15,902 nt of DNA from Thiobacillus sp. UBA6918 (GTDB taxonomy: Bacteria > Pseudomonadota > Gammaproteobacteria > Burkholderiales > Thiobacillaceae), in the NCBI GenBank assembly GCA_002450925.1, contig DKAU01000064.1, forward strand, positions 11,570-27,471, read 5' to 3'. Shown piece after piece: positions 7,751-13,954 of the stretch. Made by a program: the position numbers and the translations under genes. The notes beneath the pieces were generated by a model. That model saw only the letters and a program-made list of their open reading frames with translations. It did not search any database and had not been told where the DNA came from. Every line of letters starts with the position of its first letter. The stretch's first letter is position 1.

Positions 7751-9097
7751 ATGTCTAGTTTCAGTTACACACAAGAACAATTCAAACGCATCGCGCAGCA
7801 GGTGCTCGACTTCGCCAGGGCTGCAGGCGCTACCGCCGCGGACACCGAGGTTTCGGAAGGATTTGGCCAGAACGTAACTGTTCGCAAGGGTGAAATCGAA
7901 ACCGTTGAATACAACAAGGACAAGGGAGTCGGTGTAACAGTCTACGTAGGCAAGCGTCGAGGCCATGCCAGCACCTCGGACCTGTCCGATGCCGCGCTCA
8001 AGGCAACGGTGGAAAAAGCGGCAACCATCGCGAAACATACCGCTGAAGACGAGGCTGCCGGACTGCCCAAGCTGGAATGGCTTTCAACCGAACAGCCCGA
8101 ACTGGACTTGTTCCATCCGTGGAGCCTGACGGTTGAAGAAGCAGCCGAGATCGCCAAGGGCTGCGAAGCTGCAGCATTCGCAGTCGACCGCCGCATCGAC
8201 AACTCCGAAGGCGCCAGCGTGTCCAACCAGGCCTCGCATTTCATCTACGCCAATTCGCTGGGATTTTCCGGCGGATACGCCAGCACCCGCCAGGGCATTT
8301 CTGCCGCAGTCATTGCATCCGAAGCCGGGTCCATGCAACGCGACTACTGGTACACCACGGCGCGCGACGCCAACGACATGAAGTCGCCCGAATACGTCGG
8401 AAGAGTTGCGGGTGAGCGCGCGGTGCGCCGGCTCAAGGGCCAGCGCTTGAGCACCCGCAACTGCCCGGTTGTTTTCGAAGCGCCCATCGCTTCCGGCCTG
8501 ATCAGCAGCTTCGTCGGGGCGGTCTCCGGTGGCAGTTTGTATCGCAAATCCTCTTTTCTGCTAGACAGCATCGGTCAGGAAATCTTCTCGCCCATCGTCA
8601 GCCTGCACGAAGATCCCTTCCTGAAAAAAGGGCTGGGCTCCTGTCCGTTTGATAATGAAGGAGTGAAAGTCGCCGCGCGCGACGTGGTCAAGAACGGCAT
8701 AGTGCAGGGCTACTTTCTTTCCACCTACTCGGCTCGCAAGCTGGGCATGGCCAGCACCGGCAATGCAGGCGGCAGCCACAATCTCATCCTGCCCTGCTCT
8801 GAATCCGGTGGCGAACTGGACCTTGCATCCATGCTGAAAAAAATGGGCACCGGAATCCTGGTTACCGAATTACTGGGTCATGGTACCAACATGGTCACCG
8901 GTGATTATTCGCGCGGCGCTGCCGGCTTCTGGGTGGAAAATGGCGAGATACAGTATCCCGTTGAAGAAATCACCATTGCCGGCAACCTGAAAGAGATTTT
9001 CCGAGACATCCAGGCCATCGGCAGCGACGTGGAAGTTCGCGGCAGCAAGCAGACTGGCTCAATACTGATTGGCAACATGATGGTGGCGGGCAACTGA
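7751..9097 (+). CDS. pmbA: PmbA/TldE, partner subunit of the TldD/TldE protease
   Basis: The protein has 448 residues, the family's usual length, and the ATG at 7751 gives a natural N-terminus (MSSFSYTQEQF). The N-terminal half carries the family features DTEVSEGFGQNVTVRKGEIE and GVGVTVYVGKRRGHASTSDL. The C-terminal half has NCPVVFEAP, GGSLYRKSSFLLDS, the block beginning GHGTNMVTGDYSRG at residue 376, and EITIAGNLKEIF. In E. coli TldD and TldE form a heterodimeric metalloprotease that matures microcin B17 and degrades CcdA. The metal site is in TldD, and as expected I see no HExxxH motif here. tldD itself is not in the window. This is the first gene of a compact plus-strand cluster, with the next start only six bases after its stop. 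Confidence 0.96.
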   Translation: MSSFSYTQEQFKRIAQQVLDFARAAGATAADTEVSEGFGQNVTVRKGEIETVEYNKDKGVGVTVYVGKRRGHASTSDLSDAALKATVEKAATIAKHTAEDEAAGLPKLEWLSTEQPELDLFHPWSLTVEEAAEIAKGCEAAAFAVDRRIDNSEGASVSNQASHFIYANSLGFSGGYASTRQGISAAVIASEAGSMQRDYWYTTARDANDMKSPEYVGRVAGERAVRRLKGQRLSTRNCPVVFEAPIASGLISSFVGAVSGGSLYRKSSFLLDSIGQEIFSPIVSLHEDPFLKKGLGSCPFDNEGVKVAARDVVKNGIVQGYFLSTYSARKLGMASTGNAGGSHNLILPCSESGGELDLASMLKKMGTGILVTELLGHGTNMVTGDYSRGAAGFWVENGEIQYPVEEITIAGNLKEIFRDIQAIGSDVEVRGSKQTGSILIGNMMVAGN

Positions 9098-9103
9098 TAT
9101 CCC

Positions 9104-9727
9104 ATGAGGATCAAGGCGCAGCTTTATTTCCTTGCCTTTGCATGGGCAGCCCTTGTACTTCTGACTGCCTGCGATCGCATACCGCAATTACCCAAAATAA
9201 AAACCGGCGATGTCATCGTCGCCTTCGGGGACAGCCTCACACACGGCAACGGCGCAACCGAGGAACAGGCCTACCCGGCAGTGCTGGGCCGCATGATCAA
9301 TCGTACCGTCATCAATGCCGGGGTACCTGGTGAAACTACTGCAGAAGGTCTGGTCCGACTTCCTCAAGTTCTGGAGAAGGAGCAGCCCAAACTGGTTCTG
9401 CTTTGCCTTGGCGGCAACGACATGCTGAGAAGAAGCGATGCGCCCAGCATTGAAACCAACCTGCGCAAAATGATCCAGGCCATACGAACCAGCGGCGCAT
9501 CGGTGGTGTTGATTGGCGTGCCGCAACCTGCTCTTTTTTCTGGCCCGCCTGCCCTGTATGAAAAGCTCGCCGACGAATTCAAACTGCCTTATGAAGGCGA
9601 GATATTCAACGAGGTTCTGAAAAACCCGCGCACCAAGTCCGACGCCATCCACGCCAACGCGGAAGGTTATCGGCTGGTGGCAGAACGCCTGGCCGAACTG
9701 CTCAGGAAAACCGGAGCCATTGAATGA
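9104..9727 (+). CDS. SGNH-family esterase/lysophospholipase lipoprotein (TesA-like)
   Basis: This is a 207-residue exported hydrolase. A basic N-terminus and hydrophobic segment lead to the lipobox LTAC, with the lipidated Cys at residue 23. The SGNH blocks are complete: GDSLT with nucleophile Ser44, Gly in NAGVPG (about 71-76), GGND with Asn105, and DAIH with Asp180 and His183. This matches the TesA/arylesterase group of GDSL hydrolases, which cleave esters, thioesters or lysophospholipids. E. coli TesA is soluble and periplasmic, whereas this one is predicted to be lipid-anchored. Asp at +2 after the Cys is the inner-membrane retention signal in E. coli; whether the rule holds here is uncertain. 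The start lies six bases after pmbA, with a G-rich ribosome binding site inside pmbA. The end overlaps dctQ by four bases (ATGA), so translation is probably coupled. The natural substrate is not apparent. Confidence 0.92.
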   Translation: MRIKAQLYFLAFAWAALVLLTACDRIPQLPKIKTGDVIVAFGDSLTHGNGATEEQAYPAVLGRMINRTVINAGVPGETTAEGLVRLPQVLEKEQPKLVLLCLGGNDMLRRSDAPSIETNLRKMIQAIRTSGASVVLIGVPQPALFSGPPALYEKLADEFKLPYEGEIFNEVLKNPRTKSDAIHANAEGYRLVAERLAELLRKTGAIE

Positions 9728-10263
9728 ACGCCCTGCTCTCACTCAGCCGTTTGATCGACAAGCTCAATGAAAGTATCGGCCGTATCGTAATGTGGGGCGT
9801 GCTGGTTGCCACGCTTGTAGCGACGGGCAATGCGCTTTCCAGGCATTTTCTCGGCCAAGGCTCCAATGCGTGGCTGGAGCTTCAGTGGTATCTGTTTGGA
9901 GCAATGATCCTGCTGGGAGGAGGCTACACGCTCAAGCACAACGGACATGTTCGCATCGACATCATTCACCAGCGCCTGTCTCCCAGAACCCAGGCATGGA
10001 TCGATCTGCTGGGCGGCCTGTTTTTCCTGCTGCCCTTTGCCGGCTTGCTGGCATGGTTGTCGTGGCCGATGCTTGCCGAGTCCTGGCGCATTCATGAAAT
10101 ATCCTCCGACCCGGGCGGTCTGGTGCGCTGGCCGGTAAAACTTCTCCTGCCGCTGGGATTTGTTCTGCTGTTTCTGCAGGGCATATCCGACATCATCAAA
10201 CGTATCGGCGTACTCACCGTCAGGGAAACCATTCAAGCCGAAAAACCGGCGGAGGAAGTCTGA
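9724..10263 (+). CDS. dctQ: TRAP transporter small permease (DctQ / FcbT2-like)
   Basis: The protein has 179 residues with four membrane helices, at about 18-38, 50-70, 92-114 and 139-157, the standard DctQ architecture. Conserved points are SRHFLGQGSNAWLELQW and GGGYTLKHNGHVRIDI, typical of the mannitol/chloroaromatic (FcbT2) subgroup. DctQ pairs with DctM in the inner membrane to form a secondary transporter that uses an ion gradient and a periplasmic binding protein (DctP) to import organic acids. Its ATG overlaps the end of the SGNH lipoprotein gene, and its TGA shares one base with the dctM start. All three are therefore likely translated from one message. No DctP gene is present nearby, so the substrate cannot be inferred from context. 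Confidence 0.93.
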   Translation: MNALLSLSRLIDKLNESIGRIVMWGVLVATLVATGNALSRHFLGQGSNAWLELQWYLFGAMILLGGGYTLKHNGHVRIDIIHQRLSPRTQAWIDLLGGLFFLLPFAGLLAWLSWPMLAESWRIHEISSDPGGLVRWPVKLLLPLGFVLLFLQGISDIIKRIGVLTVRETIQAEKPAEEV

Positions 10264-11648
10264 TGGAATTCCTCGCGCCCCTTATGTTTGTCAGCCTTGT
10301 CGTTGTCCTGCTGCTGGGCTATCCGGTAGCGTTCTCGCTCGCCGCGAATGGCCTGCTGTTTGCCTTCATCGGAATCGAGAACGGCCTGTTTGACTTTGCA
10401 TTTCTTCAGGCGCTGCCACAAAGGGTTTATGGCATAGCGAGCAACCAGGTTTTGCTGGCCATCCCCTTCTTTACCTTTATGGGGCTGATTCTTGAACGCT
10501 CGGGCATGGCCGAAGAACTGCTCGACACCATGGGCCAGATGTTTGGCCGTTTGCGTGGCGGTCTTGCTTATGCAGTAATTTTTGTAGGCGCATTGCTCGC
10601 CGCCACGACCGGCGTGGTTGCTGCTTCCGTTATCGCCATGGGCCTGATCTCTCTGCCCATCATGATGCGCTACGGCTACGACAAGCGCATCGCCACTGGC
10701 GTGATCGCCGCTTCCGGCACGCTGGCGCAAATCATTCCACCCAGTCTGGTGCTCATCGTGCTGGCTGACCAGATGGGCGCTTCAGTCGGCGACATGTACA
10801 AGGGCGCACTGGTGCCAAGTCTTGCGCTCGTGGTTTTGTTCGTGCTGCTTGTACTGGCCGTTTCCATTTTCAAGCCTGCTGCCGTTCCCGCATTGCCGGC
10901 TTCTGCCCGCACGCTGACGCATTCTCAACTGGCAGTGCGCTTCTTCACTTCGCTGGTGCCGCCGCTGGCGCTTATCTTTTTGGTGCTGGGCACCATCTTT
11001 CTCGGCATCGCCACGCCAACGGAAGGCGGCGCCATGGGCGCGGCCGGTGCCCTGGCTTTGGCCCTGGTCAAGAGACGCCTGAGCATGGACATCACCAAAC
11101 AGGCGATGGATGCCACACTCAAGCTCACCAGCTTCGTGATTTTCATCCTCATCGGCTCTACCGTGTTCTCGCTCACCTTCCGCGGACTCAATGGCGATTT
11201 GTGGGTAGAGGGGCTGTTCAGTCACATGCCGGGTGGTGTGCTGGGTTTTCTCATCGCGGTGAACGTCCTGGTATTCCTGTTGGCTTTCTTCCTGGATTTC
11301 TTCGAAATCGCCTTCATCGTGGTGCCACTGCTGATGCCAATCGCGCTCAAACTGGGTATCGATCCCATCTGGTTTGGCGTCATGCTGGCCATCAACATGC
11401 AGACCTCCTTCATGCACCCGCCCTTCGGTTTTACACTGTTTTACCTGAAAAGCGTTGCGCCGCCGGAAATCAAAACCGGAGACATCTACTGGGGGGCCGT
11501 GCCCTTCCTCATCATTCAGCTGCTTATGGTGGGAACGGTTGTCGCCTTCCCGGAACTGGTCGGACACTACAAGCACGAGATCTCAAGCGGTCCGGTCGAA
11601 ATCCAGCTGGAGCAGGACGGGCAGATGGACTACCTCATGCCCAAATAA
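10263..11648 (+). CDS. dctM: TRAP transporter large permease (DctM / FcbT3-like)
   Basis: The protein has 461 residues and is hydrophobic throughout, with about twelve membrane segments. It carries the family blocks GYPVAFSLAANG, LLAIPFFTFMGLILERSGMA, ATTGVVAASVIAMGLISLP, RYGYDKRIATGVIAASGTL, IIPPSLVLIV and GIATPTEGGAMGA. The combination with SVGDMYKGALVPS fits the mannitol/chloroaromatic-type large permease (FcbT3/TakM-like) rather than the classical C4-dicarboxylate DctM. A hydrophilic tail of about 26 residues after the last helix makes it slightly longer than many relatives. DctM forms the translocation path together with DctQ. The gene starts one base inside the dctQ stop codon. The 28-base gap after it contains only the ribosome binding site of the next gene, with no terminator visible. 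Confidence 0.94.
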   Translation: MEFLAPLMFVSLVVVLLLGYPVAFSLAANGLLFAFIGIENGLFDFAFLQALPQRVYGIASNQVLLAIPFFTFMGLILERSGMAEELLDTMGQMFGRLRGGLAYAVIFVGALLAATTGVVAASVIAMGLISLPIMMRYGYDKRIATGVIAASGTLAQIIPPSLVLIVLADQMGASVGDMYKGALVPSLALVVLFVLLVLAVSIFKPAAVPALPASARTLTHSQLAVRFFTSLVPPLALIFLVLGTIFLGIATPTEGGAMGAAGALALALVKRRLSMDITKQAMDATLKLTSFVIFILIGSTVFSLTFRGLNGDLWVEGLFSHMPGGVLGFLIAVNVLVFLLAFFLDFFEIAFIVVPLLMPIALKLGIDPIWFGVMLAINMQTSFMHPPFGFTLFYLKSVAPPEIKTGDIYWGAVPFLIIQLLMVGTVVAFPELVGHYKHEISSGPVEIQLEQDGQMDYLMPK

Positions 11649-11665
11649 GCACTTTGCAGTTTGAT

Positions 11666-11671
11666 AAAGGA
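11666..11671 (+). promoter_or_regulatory. Ribosome binding site of the N-acetyltransferase gene
   Basis: AAAGGA lies five bases before the ATG at 11677 and fixes that start. It lies in the short gap after dctM, so the gene can be translated from the upstream message without coupling. Confidence 0.6.
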
Positions 11672-11676
11672 ATTGC

Positions 11677-12456
11677 ATGAAGGCCGACAACTTCGATTTG
11701 AAGCGTTATTTCGAGCGTATCGATTATCAAGGCGAAGCGCTTCCCGACCATGTAACGGTTGCCCAAATCATGCACCAACAACTCTGCACGGTGCCTTTTG
11801 AAAATCTTGACGTGATCTCGGGCAAAGGGGTTTCACTCAAGCCAGAGGATATCGTCGACAAGATCGTCTTTCGCCGCCGCGGCGGTTATTGCTTCGAGGT
11901 AAACGGCCTATTCGCAATGGCACTGGAAGCGCTGGGTGTTCCATTCCGGTTTATCGGTTGTCGTCCAATGACGATTCCCGTCCGCCGACCACGAACCCAT
12001 ATGGCTATTCTTGCCATGCTGGATGGCGAAGAATGGTTGTGCGACGTAGGCTTTGGCAGTTACGGAATTCGTGCCCCTATGCGTTTAGCACAGCGGGGTG
12101 AGGTACGTCAGGATCATGACGTCTTTGAACTTTTGCCCTTGGACAACTCGGAATTCATTTTGCGAGCCAGCGTGGATGGCGACTGGGCCAACCAGTACAG
12201 CTTCGACCTTTCGCATCACGAATGGATTGATTTCATGCCCGCCAACTGGCTAACTTCGACCTATCCAGAATCCTTGTTTGTGCAGAAACTGGTAGTCATG
12301 AAGCAAACCCCAGATGGGCGGGCCATCCTTTTTGGGGATCGGCTCAAGATCGTGGACAAGGGCCAAATCACCGTACGCGAAGTTGCGAAAAAGGAGATCC
12401 CAAAGGTTTTGAGTGAAGCATTCGGTTTGAAAGATGCTGATTATGACCAGCATTAA
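11677..12456 (+). CDS. nat: Arylamine N-acetyltransferase (NAT)
   Basis: The protein has 259 residues and is cytoplasmic, slightly shorter than the typical bacterial NAT of about 275-280. The catalytic triad is intact: Cys72 in RRGGYCFE, His108 in RPRTHM, and Asp123 in CDVGFGSYG. The N-terminal helical domain includes the conserved HQQLCTVPFENLDV. NATs transfer acetyl (or other acyl) groups from acyl-CoA to arylamines, hydrazines and related amines through a cysteine thioester. Related enzymes also close amide rings in natural-product synthesis, but nothing here suggests such a pathway. It lies 28 bases after dctM on the same strand and may be co-transcribed, though a functional tie to the TRAP permease is unproven. 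The C-terminal domain is less conserved, and acyl-CoA preference cannot be judged by eye. Confidence 0.95.
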   Translation: MKADNFDLKRYFERIDYQGEALPDHVTVAQIMHQQLCTVPFENLDVISGKGVSLKPEDIVDKIVFRRRGGYCFEVNGLFAMALEALGVPFRFIGCRPMTIPVRRPRTHMAILAMLDGEEWLCDVGFGSYGIRAPMRLAQRGEVRQDHDVFELLPLDNSEFILRASVDGDWANQYSFDLSHHEWIDFMPANWLTSTYPESLFVQKLVVMKQTPDGRAILFGDRLKIVDKGQITVREVAKKEIPKVLSEAFGLKDADYDQH

Positions 12457-12487
12457 ATTTGAGCCGTAATTGACATCAATTTTTTGA

Positions 12488-12694
12488 ATGTTTATGGACA
12501 GACGTATTACGGGTTTCCACCAGGACGAAGAAAACCACTGGGTTGCCGAACTGGAATGCGGCCACTTTCAACACACACGCCATGACCCGCCCTGGATCAA
12601 TAGGCCATGGGTGGTGTCCGACAACGGGCGTCAGTCAATGCTTGGCAAGTTGTTGCGTTGCATAAAATGCCTCGATGGAGTTCCTCCAGATTAA
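12488..12694 (+). CDS. DUF3565 small putative zinc-binding protein
   Basis: This is a 68-residue protein matching the DUF3565 pattern: GFHQDEENHWVAELECGH, then HTRHDPPWINRPWV, then a terminal CIKC. Cys24, His26, Cys58 and Cys61 are well placed to bind one metal ion, probably zinc; this is inferred from spacing. A second ATG at codon 3 (12494) could be the real start, and neither has a clear Shine-Dalgarno. The function of the family is unknown. It follows the NAT gene by 31 bases on the same strand. The 98 bases after it, before the phosphoesterase start, contain only a hairpin and a ribosome binding site. Confidence 0.85.
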   Translation: MFMDRRITGFHQDEENHWVAELECGHFQHTRHDPPWINRPWVVSDNGRQSMLGKLLRCIKCLDGVPPD

Positions 12695-12716
12695 CCGAAT
12701 GCCTTGCGAAGCAGGG

Positions 12717-12747
12717 TTTCCAGTACCAGAATGAAGTAGCCTGGAAA
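12717..12747. repeat. Hairpin in the gap between the DUF3565 and phosphoesterase genes
   Basis: TTTCCAG (12717-12723) and CTGGAAA (12741-12747) are perfect complements. TAC and GTA just inside extend the stem to ten pairs with a two-base bulge and a nine-base loop. There is no U-run after it, so it is not a classical terminator. It could be an mRNA-stability or leader element of the phosphoesterase gene. Confidence 0.3.
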
Positions 12748-12792
12748 TTAGCTTTGTCAGGTGATTGCTCCACAGATATCCGGGAGGCTGAA

Positions 12793-13872
12793 ATGCTGAG
12801 TAAAGAAACTCATTTGCGAGGAATGCCAATTTTTACAGGGATCATCTGTACGCTGTTTATCATTGGCAGCAATTTTGCTCAGGCTTCGCCTTTGGCAAAC
12901 AAACTTGAATTCGCCCTGATTGGCGACATGCCCTATGACGGGAAGCAGGAAACTGAATTCGGCAACCTGATCAAATCCATCAATTCTGCAGACATGGCCT
13001 TTGTCATTCACGATGGCGACTTCTGGTGGGATGGGTTGGGGTGGAAAGAGGAGACAACTGGTCTACCTCCTTGCGGTGACGAAACATTTCAGAATCGTTT
13101 TAAGTTTGCACAAAAATTCAGACATCCACTCATATTTACCCCCGGTGACAACGATTGGACAGATTGTTATCGCGCAAAACCACTTGCCTATGATCCGCTT
13201 GAACGTCTTTCAAAACTCCGCCAGATGTTTTTCCAAGGCAATCAAAGCCTGGGGCAGCCTGGCCTCCCCCTGAATCGACAAAGCGAAGATATTCGTTATG
13301 CCAAGTTCCGCGAGAATGTGCGCTGGACTTCCGGAAATGTACTGTTTCTCACTATCCACATGGTCGGCAGCAACAACAATCTTGGCCGCACGCCAGAGAT
13401 GGATACGGAATTTGCCGAAAGAAATCGCGCAAATCTAGCATGGATGCGTGAATCGTTCGAACTGGCAGCACGTAACAAAAACATAGCCATCATGATCATC
13501 GCGCAGGCTAACCCCAGGTTTGAAAACAGCTGGTCTTCCACACTGCAAAAGCGCTACATGCTGGATGGGCTCGGGATTACCCCGCCGAAGGAAAAACGGA
13601 CAACAGGCTTCGATGATTTCTTGGCCGATCTCGAGGAAGAAACAGTGTCATTTGGCAAGCCGGTTGTGTTTGTGCACGGAGATACTCATACCTTCCGTAT
13701 CGACAAACCTCTAGTCGATTCAATAAACCAGAGAAAAATTGAAAACTTTACCAGGGTAGAGACATTTGGCTACCCGGATACGCATTGGATCCGTGTAACC
13801 ATCGATCCAGGTGACCCAAACGTATTCAGATTCCGGCAAGAGATTGTCAAAGAAAACATAGTGAATCATTGA
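12793..13872 (+). CDS. Exported metallophosphoesterase-like protein with divergent metal-site motifs
   Basis: The start at 12793 is chosen because GGGAGG lies five bases upstream and the protein then opens with a signal peptide (hydrophobic segment about 12-28, probable cleavage after AQA at 31). This gives 359 residues. In-frame codons upstream overlap the DUF3565 gene and are not used. The calcineurin-like order of motifs is visible: GDMPYDG (Asp45), HDGDFWWDG (Asp76), PGDNDW (Asp119, Asn120, Asp121), a buried strand LFLTIHMVGSNNN, and VHGDTHTFRIDKP (His295, His299). Compared with the usual DxH, GNHD and GHxH motifs, several metal-ligand positions differ: Pro at 47, Asp-Asn at 119-120 and Asp at 297. 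The location is probably periplasmic. Substrate and activity are unknown. It precedes the cyclase-like gene by 82 bases on the same strand. Confidence 0.8.
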   Translation: MLSKETHLRGMPIFTGIICTLFIIGSNFAQASPLANKLEFALIGDMPYDGKQETEFGNLIKSINSADMAFVIHDGDFWWDGLGWKEETTGLPPCGDETFQNRFKFAQKFRHPLIFTPGDNDWTDCYRAKPLAYDPLERLSKLRQMFFQGNQSLGQPGLPLNRQSEDIRYAKFRENVRWTSGNVLFLTIHMVGSNNNLGRTPEMDTEFAERNRANLAWMRESFELAARNKNIAIMIIAQANPRFENSWSSTLQKRYMLDGLGITPPKEKRTTGFDDFLADLEEETVSFGKPVVFVHGDTHTFRIDKPLVDSINQRKIENFTRVETFGYPDTHWIRVTIDPGDPNVFRFRQEIVKENIVNH

Positions 13873-13892
13873 GTCAAATAATCTATTCTGGA

Positions 13893-13907
13893 TTGGGCGT
13901 TACCCAA
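13893..13907. repeat. Short inverted repeat between the phosphoesterase and cyclase-like genes
   Basis: TTGGG and CCCAA flank CGTTA, 21 bases after the phosphoesterase stop. The stem is only five pairs and no T-run follows, so termination is doubtful; an operator for the next gene is equally possible. The rest of the 82-base gap shows only the ribosome binding site GAGGCGAG at 13943-13950. Confidence 0.25.
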
Positions 13908-13954
13908 ACGATATTTCTCCTGAACGTAGTTCATAAACCATTGAGGCGAGTTGC

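Noticed and set aside
10782..11576. A 264-codon minus-strand open frame inside dctM
   Set aside because: Its translation is rich in His, Gln and Glu with no recognisable motif, as expected for the antisense of hydrophobic codons; dctM is unmistakable on the other strand.
12468..12485. AATTGA-CA-TCAATT followed by a T-run after the NAT gene, considered as a terminator
   Set aside because: The stem is short and entirely weak A+T except for one G-C pair, too unstable to be called an intrinsic terminator.
12607..12792. In-frame N-terminal extension of the phosphoesterase by 62 codons
   Set aside because: It overlaps the DUF3565 gene and would bury the signal peptide, while GGGAGG sits correctly before the ATG at 12793.
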